DNA of 64,000 bases from Capitulum mitella (Eukaryota; Arthropoda; Thecostraca; Pollicipedomorpha; Pollicipedidae), in the NCBI GenBank assembly GCA_030062745.1, contig CP099839.1, forward strand, positions 22,081,324 to 22,145,323. The letters are read 5' to 3'. The notes beneath the pieces were generated by a model. That model was not told the DNA's origin. It worked only from the letters and a program-made list of their open reading frames with translations, and ran no database searches. Position 1 is the first letter of the stretch; every line of letters starts with the position of its first letter. Of the stretch, positions 47,901 through 59,900 are shown in pieces. The position numbers and the translations under genes are program-made.

Positions 47901-50900
47901 TTCTGATCAGGTTGCCATGTTTCCATCAATACATGCTGATTGCACTGGATCGTTGAGTAAGGTCTTGAATAGGCTCTCTTTGAAACCGAAAACTGCCAGA
48001 GTGCCGGGGTCGTCCCTGAGACATTCGTTGTCTCATGCTTTACCAAACACACCGGTTCGGTTTTACTGTGTTACCGCAGCCACTCAAGACATGAATTCCG
48101 CCCGCGTGATTTGGCGCCGTTAACCTCTAATTAGCTGCGGACGGAAACACAAACTGACCAGCGTGTGGCAACCGCGGCCGTGAGGTAACCGGCTCAAATC
48201 CGGCTCGAAGCGTCCGTTTCTGCACCAGCCGGTGACCCCGTCCCCATGGACCCGGACCGGGCCCGGCCGAGACAAGCAGCCCGCCCGCCGCCGCGCCATA
48301 CGTGCCCCTCCCCCGGCGGCCGTGTGACCTTGACCTACGCCGACCCGCGCTGCGCGCTCCGCAAGGCGTGGCCGCCGCCCGGCAGATGTCGCAACGTTGC
48401 GCCTGGCCGCCGCCATATTGCAACACGGGATGCAGTGGAAACGCGGATCAGCGACGGATTTACGCGGCCGCCCCATATACTGAGCCCTTGGCGGTGTAAT
48501 GCCAGCGCTTTGAGATCGTTGTCGTCATTACCTGCCATTCGGTTTATTAATACGCGCAAGATTGTGTCTGGACAAAGGCTACGTCGGCAGCTTTTGTGCT
48601 GGGCCGCACGGCATGAGAACACTCAGTTGTTCGAGTCCCGTTCACCGTGCAGAAGGGTGGGCAATAAGGCAAATCCCAAAATAAATTAGTGCTCAACTAT
48701 TGTTGCAAATACAATGGCGCACTCATATCATGCCAGGCAGGTGCACGGCATGCAATACAGCTTAATCGCGACCTCTTCCACCCCGCTGAGGCGATGAATG
48801 GTTGCTGCTTTCAGTATGGAACCGGCGCCTTCAATGAAGTCCCATTAAACGCTCGGGCTGCGGGCCGACCGCGGCACGCAGCGCCTATCTCAATGGGGAT
48901 CAGCTGGGTCAGCCGGCGGAGCGCCGCAGGCCGCGCTCTCCCCGGATCAACAGGCCCGGCCGACGGTGAGAGGTGCCACACGAGGGCAGGGTGTGGCCGG
49001 CTAATGGCCGCGCCTCGGGCGTCCGTCTGGGTCCTCGACCCCGCTCCGATGTGTGACACAAGCCGAGGGTGGGGCGCCGCGCGGAGGAGTCGGCCTCGCC
49101 GCGATAGAAACGGTTCTGTGGTCGGTTTGACGGCGCTCTTTCTAGATGCCATGCGTGTGTTGAAAATTCGGAGTTTTCCGTGTGGGAACACGTCTGTCTT
49201 GATTTCTGCATTCGCCGCTGTCTGTTGCTCGTGCCATCGATTTCTGGTTTTCCAAACCAGTTCGTAGAACGGCTTTGGATAACGCCCAAAGTCTGGTGTG
49301 GTGCGAAAAAGTGATAGCAGTAAAAACAATCAGCAGGCAAATTATCCCCCTGAACGTCGTCCATTGGGTAACTCAGGCTAACATTCATAACAATTAGGTG
49401 TGAAAATGCTAGCATGCTGCGTCTCGTTAGTCCCTGAGTCTCCATTCTCAACAGGCATTTTATGCAGATGTGGGTTCCGCTTACTCTATAAAATCCTCTG
49501 GTGCTCCCTATCTCTGGTCGTAAACAAACGGGACGCGGCTGGAAGACGGGATGAGGACGCGGATAAGACGACAGGTCGGATAACAGTGCAGTTAAAAGGT
49601 GTGGTTAACAGAGAGACCGGCCAGGGGCATGACATAGACACAGGGTGTAAATGAGAACGGCCGTAGATGAGACGAGAGCAGGCCAGACAGCAAATGCTGG
49701 GCATGGCCGCCAAAAAGAGAAAGAGAGCGCGGCGTGTTGGTTGGGGTGCTCAGAACGAAGGAACTATGCAAACAATGTATACGCAGATTATAACTGGCAA
49801 GTAGACGGATAAAAATGCTCATACAGTCGTTGCAACTCTTGCAAGACCGATCTTCAAGACGGCTGCGGTACAGAACTGTCAAGGCGAGAACAGACCTGAG
49901 TCGTAGGTGGAATTAACATGTGGTACTGATGAAATGATACAAATTATTCAAGATAATGTCTCAGGAACCAATGGAGATTTCCAATAGAGTCTGACACGTG
50001 CATAGTCAACGTTTTAGGAAATATTTTACATGCATTTACTTCTTCTTTACTTGCATTCTGTCGCACGTGTGGAGTTATTAAGTAAACAAGGTGCTCGACG
50101 CATGGTGGCGGATTTTGTTCTGCAGAACCCAAGGTGGAAGAAAGCTAGCATTGCCCGTCATTTCCAGCCGAACAAAATTTCCAGGGCAACTTTATATAAA
50201 ATCATGGAAAAGGTAAGAATGAATGGCGATATCAAACGGCAAGGAAACGGAAAAGGGCTGTCAGAATGCCGGCTGGTTTGAAGAAGTGCGTAATTTGCGT
50301 AATAAACGTCCACCAGCTTAGCCAGTCGTGACGGTGGGGAGCTACTGCACTACCAGAGAAGGATGTGTGTCCAGGGGAGTGTGCGAATCCTCTGCTCCGC
50401 TCCGATAACCCGCTCTGTCCGGGGTGCTCCTGATCCTGCAGCTGAGACAAATCATGCGTGCCGGGGGAAGCGCGCGGAAGACGCCACGCCTGGGACGGAT
50501 TCCTGTCACGAACACAGAAGTGGGCTGGCGGGTACGTTTCCCGTATTGGATCCCCTACTTCATCACGGAAGATGTGGCGGGCCGTGCGGCTGGGATGAGC
50601 CTCCCATCGCGCCCTACCGAGTGCAGCTGACTTTGGAGCAAGGATACGTTCGCAGTCTCGCTCGGTGAAGGGTGTGAGGACCCTGCGTCAGGGGCCGATC
50701 CCCTGTCCTACCTAAAAGCAGGGCGCGGCAGGTGGCTGGAGCATCTGTCCCTCTCCGGAGGGTGTGGCGGGTGTGGTCGGCCCCTACCCCGGACTCAGCT
50801 TCGCCGCGTCAGCCAGCTGTGGCGCAGACCGCGGCGGGCGGGATCAAACGCCGGACGGGAGGTCGTCCTGACGGCGCGCCGGTCAAAGGCAATCAGCGGC

Positions 50901-53900
50901 GGGCAGGGCCACGCCGGTAATGGCGTCTTTAAGGCCCCCGGTCGCCCTCCGCACGGCTGAACGGCCGCCGTCCTAGCCGGACTGGCCATGACGTTGCGAC
51001 AAACGTGCATGCTCCAAATGCACCCCAGGAACAGCCTTGTCCTACATCAAGTGCAAACGCGTCGCGACCCCGCCGTTTTAATTACGTGGCCGGCGATTAG
51101 AAACCTTGGCGAGGGCCCGCCGGGAGAGCTGCTCCGCGACCGGCGACGACGGCCCGCCTGATTTAAAATGAAATAATAGGGTCAATGGTCATGACCACCG
51201 CGGAGCCTTTTGGTCGTCGGCCAGACGGGTTTGTTGCCATGTGGACGCAGGCCCCGCGGTAGCGTGAGCGGTCTCGGTGAAACCGCTCACTGCGTTTGTC
51301 GCCGTTAACTTTACCCGGAATGGCTGATGAGCGCGATCGTGGGAATGAATGAAAGAGGATGGCATTTGGCAGCATTTTTATTTTAAATCCATTCATCTTT
51401 CGTGTCGCTATCGATGGGTAATGATTTTGGTAAGCAATGAAAGGCCTCGATTTTTTAAATCTAATCCAATGCCATGTGGATTCTCGGGTTGCGTGGACAT
51501 TAAGTGCTCTCATGCTTTTCACGCGCGAAAGAAAGACGAAGAGAAAACAAGAGAGAAATAGATGGAAGCAGAGAGAGTAAATGGGGAATTAAGAAGCGAG
51601 TGGGTCCATGTGCATTTGTTCACCGCTAAGTGATCGTTAGAACACACATTAGTTGGCATGCACAAGTACAGTAAATTACGGCGACTGACGTCAGCACAAC
51701 ATCAGATGCAAGTGGGGTGAGAGATGACGATTGTCAGACAAAGGTCTGACGCTTGTCAGAAGCTCCGTTTAGCGATGGGGTCCCAGCAACTCAGGCCCCT
51801 GCTTAGACCTCGGAGACGACCTGGTGCGTGATGCGTGAGTGGTAAGTGGAAGTTCACACTATATGAGGTTCCCTTACGATGCTAACCCCCATCCAGTGCT
51901 CGCATAACGTTACTGCTGTGGTTTTCACCGTGTTCGTGTACGCTATGAAAGTGGTGAAATGGTAACGTTCCAAAGGGGTCTGCCTCGTGTAAGCGTCCCG
52001 ATCTCACGTGACTCCCAAAAGGTTCAAATGAAGGCCACAGATAACGGCGCTTCCCAGACTGCGCCAAAAATGGAAGAGAATTATGCCTTGGCTAATAGTC
52101 ACGTGACGTCGAAAATAAAGGCACCGGAGATTCAGTAACAAAGTCATTCTCCATGGTCGTCATTTATTCTTTTCGGAATCTGACGCCACTGTGCTGGTTT
52201 CCAACCAGTCTGTAGCCTCTTGACCACACAACTAACTCGATAAAACATACTTAGATATGGGCACGTCATTGATAAAATGGAACTACCGCTTAGGAAAAGC
52301 ACATCTGGCTTCCATACTCGAGTATTAGAAAACGCAGCAAGAACATAGGGCATGCTTGGTTTTACGCGCAACACTATGCACTGCGCAGAGGACATCGATT
52401 CACTACGCTGGGAATAAATACAGCATAAATAGAGCGACAGGAGAGCAGAAGGCGTCATCGAACACAAAACAAACACTCGAGCGCGAGCGGCGGCGGCGAG
52501 CGCCGCAACACCGCGGGCGCGCTCCACCCACACACGCCTCTGACTGGAGTATTGGAAAACCTGCTGTCGTGGTCGCTCGCGCCGCGCCGCGGCTCGCGGC
52601 CTCAGGTACTGGCGGCGCCGGCTCAGTTGCGGCCGGAGCCGTAGTTGTAGCGGAAGCTGACGCCGCTGCTGCCGCCCAGCGAGAAGCTGCTGTAGCTGCC
52701 GGAGCCGGACGCCGGCTTCGGGTAGGCCCGGCTCGGTCGCGTCTCGTCTGTGTCGGGGCGCGCGTAGGTGGGGCGCGGCTGCGGGTAGTGCGTCGCGAAC
52801 GCCGTGAACGGCGCCGGCGCGTAACTGGGGCCGGGCGCCGGAGCGGGCGCAGCGTACGTCGGCGGCGGCGCCGGCGCGTACACCGGCTCCGGCGCGTACT
52901 GCGGCTGCGGGGCGTACTGGGGCTGCGGGGTGTACTGGGGCTCGGGCGCGTACTGGGGCTCGGGAGCGTAGACCGGCTCGGGAGCGTACACGGGCTCCGG
53001 GGCGTACTGGGGCTCGGGGGCGTACTGGGGCGGCTGGGGCGCGTAGGGGGAGCGTCCGACGCTGGCGAAGGGGCTGGCCGGGGGCGCGTAGCTCGGAGCG
53101 GCCGCAAGTCCAGTCTGTGTGTACGGTCTAACGGGGGCGCTACCATAGCCCAGGGCGGGAGCTGCGCCGTAACCGCGCTGCAAGACGAAAAGATAGCTTA
53201 CTGAAGGCGGCGCGACCCAGCGGCCGCGCCGTGAACACACAAAGCATGTACACAGCCACACAGCGACGCGGACAGCGCACAGAAGCGGCTAGATACAGGC
53301 GGACAAACGCTGTCGGGGCCGGCGACGAGCCCCACAGGAGGCTCGGCCGGGGGCGACATGCAGGACGGTCGTGGCGAGGATGCCGGCCGGCGTGGTCGCA
53401 AGGGTTGCGACAGCGGCGCCGGCCGCCGGCCGTTAACCGCCGGCAGCGAGCCCGGAGCGTCCGCCCGCTCCTCGGCCGCCGACCGTCCGAGAACGGTGCC
53501 AAGGTGGACCTCTGGGCGGACGCTGGTGGGTCGCGCCGCGCAGGACGCGCGCCGGCGGCCGCCACGCCTGGCGCGGCGACCGCCGGCGCGCGATCGGTTT
53601 CGACATTACGAGGCGGTGCCGTTCGGACGGCGGCGTTTGTTGTGCCCAGGATGGCGGCGGCGGCGGCACGTTCGCGTCGCCCCTGCGACCGGCCCGATCT
53701 GGGTCGGCGAAGTCACGTGCGGGCATTTGACCTCAGTCTTTTATTGTGCCGCCAAGGTCAGCAGATGGTGTCACAAAGCGTTTAACCTTATCGCGTCGTC
53801 TATCTCTGTGCACACTCTTATCAACCGCACGATATGATGGAGTGGCTGCTGAGTGAACATTTGTTTTCAACATTAACCTCCATACGTCGGGAAAAGTAGC

Positions 53901-56900
53901 GATGATGAAATAAGTGTGTCGGAGCGATCGTCTGGCCCGAGAGCCGGGATAATGGCAGCTGTGGCTGCTGTCTGGTGCTTTACTTTAATCGACTGTGTTT
54001 CCTAAAGCGATCGTTAACGCACTTTATGCCGCGTTATGGGATATGGTTATTCATTTTAGCATGTATCAACGAACTTTATAACCATACTTAGTTCTGGCAA
54101 ATGCACTAGCTGAATACGATCACAGAGCAAACAAAGATATCACCTGCAATCAAAAATTCTTTAGTTTACATTAGCTGCGTAACGCACATAAAAGGCTGTC
54201 TTAAAGTAGGCATGGGTCATTATATAAACTGACCAATGCAGCCATGACAGAAACATTGAGATGTAATCATTTGAATATAAGGCAATTTACTATCATAATT
54301 TGCTAATACAGAACCTTGGTTTTGATCTAAAGATTTCTGGCTTACAGCTGACAGCTGAGTTTACAAAAATGCAGCTAAACTGCAGGCGTTATTAGTCAAT
54401 GTAATAGCCAACTGCATGACTCAGGAAAATTACACCGCAGTTTGTATGGTTAAATGATGAAAGTTCAGCTGATCGGTATGGTAGCTTATCGGCTAATTGA
54501 TGACAATTCATTTATAGTTGTTCATGGGGGATTTGTCGTAGTGTCTGGGTGACTGATGTGTTGACTGAATTACGTAATTACTATAATTTTGCATTTTGAG
54601 TGAAAAGTTTCCAAACTTTCGGCCTTCTACGTTTGGTTTGGTTATGGCAAAGCTAATAATGTTTCAGTACACGCCCTGAGTCGCAATATCACCCTCCACT
54701 GTCGAGACAACGCAAGAGGGGAAAAGAACATTGAACATTACCTCTGGATGAGTGTTGTAATTTAATTGTTATTACAGGCGATCTGTTCTAGTACCTCCAT
54801 GTTTTCATCTCAGCCTTCAAGTTTTCCCTAAAAGCAAGCGGCGTGATTAGCGGTGAAATGTTCCATTGCGAAATGGAGTAGCAGTCTAACCTGCACCGCA
54901 ACGCGAGTGTCAAATCTCACAGGCGTTACAGCATCTCCGACGACGAACGGCTTACGCCATCGGACAGGGCAAGCTTACCTGCGGCCTGACGCCCAGCATC
55001 TTGAGGCTGGGCGGCACGTTGAGGCTGCGCCGGTCGATGCGGACGTGACCGAAGTCGGCGTTGAACTGCCTGCACCAAACGCTCAGGTAGTCCACGTCGA
55101 AGACGGTCAGGTCGCCGGGCAGGGTGAGCACCACCGTTTTCCGGCTGTACTTGCGCAGCGGGTTCTTGGCGCCGTTCTCGTCGGGCACAATGGAGCCGTC
55201 GCGCGAGGGTTTGGGGCCCTTACCCACCCAGAAGTGCGCGTCTGCGGGAGACAGAGCAGCCGGGTCAGCAGCGGCCGGCGCGGCCCGGGCGGACCTTCAG
55301 CCAGTCGGCGGAACCGGCGGAACCTCAGACCCGCGGAACCCGTGGTGTCATCGGCGCCGGTGGAACCGGCGGGACCGACGGAACCAGCGGGACCTCGGAG
55401 CCGGGGAACCTATGGTGCCGTCGGCGCCGGTGGAACCGGCAGGACCGACGGAACCGGCGGATCCAGCGGCGCCGGCGGAGCCAACGGAACCGACGAAGCC
55501 AGCGGAACCGGCGGGGGAGACGGAACCAGCGGATCCAATGGGGCCGGTGGAACCGACGGAGCCAGCGGAACCGGCGGAACCTACGGAACAGGTGAAACAG
55601 GAGGGTCAGGCGCTGGATGCTTTATCTCTTGATAAGAAACGTTAGTGCCATCGAACAGAAATCGTTTGGAGCACACGACTGACTGCCGGTTGGCACGCAC
55701 AGGCGGTTAACAAGTGTTCCAGTGCGCAGCGCCGCGTGACAACGAGGGTGAACGCTAATTACCGTGGTTTTCAAACCGGCCAGGACATAAAGTCACACAG
55801 TAACGCTGGGTGGGCTCGTGCGCGCGCATGCTAATTCTAATGGGAACGCCTCCAAGCAGATGGAGCAAGACTCCCTTGAACCCCAAAGTGCAAGTCGTCA
55901 CGCGAGCACTCCGCTAATTGCAAATCACGAGCGGCAGTGACAAAGTCGGGCGGCGGGTCCCACGCCGAGTCAGAGCCGGACGGTTCCGAAACGGGCCGGC
56001 GCCACTCGCGCCACGTCACGGCTCTGACCGCGGCATTTATCACCGTCATGACCCAGCCGCCGGCTACCTTGCCCAGAGATACAGCGCGTCAAGTGGGTTA
56101 GTGTTCCTCCCTAACGCACCACTGCAGTCTCCCCGTTAGGCGCACATGCGGGCGTCGGCGTCTTCGGGCCCGTCTCAGGCTGGGGTGCGGTGCGACGGGC
56201 TCGTGCGGCGAGCGGGGCACGTGAGTCGCCATCTGTGCTCGGTGAAATGGTCAGGCTCCGTAAAGACGTTCTTTACCAACAGCATTGTGTCGAGTTGGAT
56301 TGTTTAACTGTGTTTTGTACGGACGATTAATCATGCGTAGTCGTTTCGGATGAAGCATTAAGGACATTGGACGGAAAAGAATGCACGTTTGGCCCACATA
56401 AGAAGGTATGCTTTCGGCTAGGCAGAGAAGTGGAAACGCCAGCATTTTCCATTCCCATTTATTAAGCCACCATTTAAGCCACAAGCAGAATAGGAAGCAA
56501 TGCTTTTTAACCCCATACCAGCACCTTCAATATCAACGGACAACGATTTCAACCAATCCTTCGAAAACTCCTCTTGCAATAAACCGTTTAGCTAGTCCTT
56601 GCCGGATATAACAAGCTCTCCAAAACCACGATGCCTAAAGCTATGCAAATGGCAGTAAACGGGCGGCGCCCACAACGCGCGACAGAGCGGACACGGCGTC
56701 TTTTGAGATCCTGCCGGCCGAGGCGTCGCGGCGTCACGTCACGTCGCGTCGCGTCACGTCACGTCGCGCCGCTCGCCACGCGGCGCGCGCCTGCGCGTCT
56801 GTCGCTCGGAGCGTGCCGCGGCCGGCGGCGGGCGGTCGGCGGCGGCCGACGGCGGCGTCGGTCAGTCCAGGCTAGTGGGCCCGCGCGGCGGACTCACCTG

Positions 56901-59900
56901 GGCCCTGACCGTCGTACGTGAAGTCGGGCACGAGCAGCGTCTGCGCGTCGACGACCACCACGTCGTCCGACGCCACGTCGTGCTCGACGGTGACCATGCG
57001 GCCGATGCGCTGCGGCTTCGGGTAGTCGGTGACGGGGCGGGGCAGGATGACGTTGCCGAAGTCGACCTGCGGGCAGGCCGGCGCCGGTCAGGCTCGCGGC
57101 GGCCGCGCGGCGCCGCGCTGGCCGTGTCGGAGTTATGACAGCCGGGTGACGAAACGTGTTGATTCGGGCCCGCCCGCGGTCGCCGCTCGCCGACGGCCGC
57201 TGTCTGCCGGCGGTCGGCCGTGACAGGGCGCCCTGGTGTTTAATCAGGTGGCGCCTTTGATCGCAGACTCCTGGCTGCTATTCGAGGGAACCTCTGGACC
57301 CGTAAAAAATAGAAGTCAACGGCTTCTTGCATAAATTCGCCTTGCCTTAATTTCGTGTTTATCCAAAGAAGCTTTGCGCACTAACATACAGCGCCGCTTT
57401 CGATTGACTGGTTGATTATTGGAGCTTCAGGGAGCACTGACGTCTTGGTCACATGGCAACCACTGCGCAACTTTCTTGGGCGGTCAATGGGCATTTGACC
57501 TTAAAGATAATATTGACCGGTGACAGAGGCCACGAGGGACTCGGGATCCATAAGAAGAAGTAACACGTCTCAGTGTGATCAAATTCCTGGCTATAAATCA
57601 TCCCTCGGGCAGGCGACATCTCGGAGCACAGCCTTGTCCCATTTCGGGCTACTTCCCTTCCGTCATCACGATGACGGAATACGAAGCGCATGCCGAGCAC
57701 GCCCGAGCCGTCGCCCCACGCGCGGATTTCGCAACCCGCGTCACGCGCGTAGCGTTATCCGGCCCGTCAGCTCTTTCCGACAGAAAGACGACACTTCCGA
57801 GCGGACCTGCCCTCGACAAAAGGCGGGGGAAGAGGGGGGGGGAGCGACCCGCCCCGTCCTTCACCCAGAGCGGCGGCCGGTGTGGGGACAACTGGCAGCT
57901 GCGATGACCGAGCGATGGAGGCCGGCCGGGCGCGGTCAAGGGTGCCGCCCAGACGCCGCCGCGGCCCGATTCTATCTGCCGGACACGAGACAAGGCCGGG
58001 ACCTCCGCGGCCGGTCGCCTCGTTGGCATGCGGCCCTGCTGCATGGGATGGCCTATGCTCGCGGCAGCGGCGACGCCCATGCTCCCCGCGTGGCTTATGG
58101 AGCGTCATTCAGTGCCCGGCAGGGGGCATTTTGGGGAGTGTGCTGCTGCCCAAGTCTCACGGCACTGGACTTACTACGTCATCGGGAATATTGCATTTTT
58201 AATGTGAGTGACGCTGATGAACGCATCGGTTTGTACGGTTCCTTGCCATTTGTTGAACACATTAAATCAACAATTAAAATCGGTAAAACCTTAGCAAACT
58301 GCGGAATCTCTTTTACATGGTCGAATTCCAGATACCTAGCAAGACGTTGCGCGGCGAAGTGGTACTTACCGAGTAGGCCTTGCACCAGACGGACACCCAC
58401 TGGACCTGATCCATGGAGACACCATTTGGAAGCGTCAGCGTTATGTGCTTGTTTCTGTAGGCTCCGAGAGGCTTCGTGCTGCAACAGATGAAAGTATTTG
58501 TCGTACAAAGCAATTCGTAGGTTTCATTGACAATACTGTCAGAACAACGTTATTGCATATTAAGTAGAACGTGAGAAATTGATATAAATGTAGTTTTGTT
58601 TTTTAAGATGCGTATGTTTAGCCGTAAAACTGTTTTGTTCTTTCTAGGATTTAAGTTCTAGTTTGTTTTTTTTACTTACACTCTGAAATGTTGCGTCGTG
58701 ACTCATACGAACTTTCCATTTCCACTAAGCGCATTTCGTCCGCAGCGCTTGACCGAATTTACCAACGCCTCGTTTGCGCATCCGCCAAGGTGCCGTTAGA
58801 GACATTGAATAGCCAAAGCAGCACACATACTTCCAGGCAATACACGACCCGAAACGCCCCTAAAGCCCGGCATTCGTCATCACCCAATTACAGTCGTCAC
58901 GCTGCGGGCCCCGACATCCCGTCGGCCGCCGTTTATATGCATTTCACACGGGCATGTGACGCCGCCGGCCGACACCCATTCCACCGTAGACGTTGCCCAA
59001 CCGGCCTGCGGGTCAGACGCGCCCACGGCCGCGGGCGCCGCGTCGCCCCCGCCCCCGCCCGCCACACGCGACCGGCCATCGGCGGCGGCGGCGGCGGCGG
59101 CGGCGCTGGCGCGGCCGACGCCGATCTGTCACGGCCTTTGGACGTTGCCGGCGCGCGGCCATTACGCGTCGGCCTCTCGTAACCGGTCGGGCGCCGTCTC
59201 GAAATCGGCTCTGATGAAACGGCGGATCTCCCACTGCGACCGCTACCGGCTGCCGGCCAGGCTCGCAGCCCTCCCGGCCGCAGCGGCAGGAAAGGGTGGA
59301 GCTGGGTACACCGGCCAGCCAGAAGGACCTGGGACGTCGACTACGCGGCGCCGTCAGGCTTATTTACTCTACTTCAGATGCGTCGATAATGAGCCATTTA
59401 GAAGGAAGATGGTATTTACCCGAAAACCATTGACAAACAATCAGAAACAATAGTAGAGATCTACGGAATATCACCACTGGTTCTGATGACAGCTATTTAT
59501 TGGTTTTATTACGTCTTTGTGAAGCAAGAGTTGGCTTTGGGGAATGCCGAAGCTGGTGTTTTGAAAGTTAATGGGAGATGAAATACAATTTTGTACGACA
59601 GTATGCCAGCATCATGTCTGAGGTAATGGAGGCTTAGGATAATAATGAAGGAACACTAGCGACAATGACCTGTTTTCCCAATGCGACCGATCTAAAACGT
59701 TACTAGCGTCTGCTAGGTCTGTGTTAGACCCACCTGTGCGCTAACCAGTCACTGGACCGCAATTCCCTTCATCCCCTACACACTTATCTAGATGTCACCT
59801 ATGCACTGAAACGCTTCACAAGTCTGACACCGCCGACCAGCCGACCAGACCAGTCTGACACTGCCAACCAGCCGACCAGACCAGTCTGACACCCCGCACA

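Larger units (their letters stand above)
44554..54978. other. 10.4 kb intron of the Knickkopf-like gene
   Basis: This lies between the second DM13 exon and the first DOMON exon. It holds a degenerate tandem repeat, CT tracts, element M copy 3, a transposase fragment and the YAPEP exon, all listed separately. Between 45,300 and 48,200 and between 51,200 and 52,150 I see no feature. Confidence 0.6.

Noticed and set aside
52403-53204. Long open frames on both strands over the YAPEP exon
   Set aside because: The hexamer-coding repeat has an 18-base period, which keeps all frames open; only one minus frame has cuticle-like composition, an acceptor and a sensible C-terminus.
53200-53261. In-frame ATG (MWLCTCFVC) just upstream of the YAPEP exon as translation start
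   Set aside because: The stretch is not a signal peptide and lies across a good TTTTCGTCTTGCAG acceptor, so it is more likely intron.
56731-56768. CGTCACGTCG repeat as a CRE enhancer cluster or CRISPR-like repeat
   Set aside because: It is a simple pentamer repeat without spacers, so neither reading is needed.
57520-58491. 323-codon plus-strand frame
   Set aside because: It overlaps a DM13 exon on the other strand, starts with no useful context and has no recognisable domain; GC-rich intron sequence explains it.
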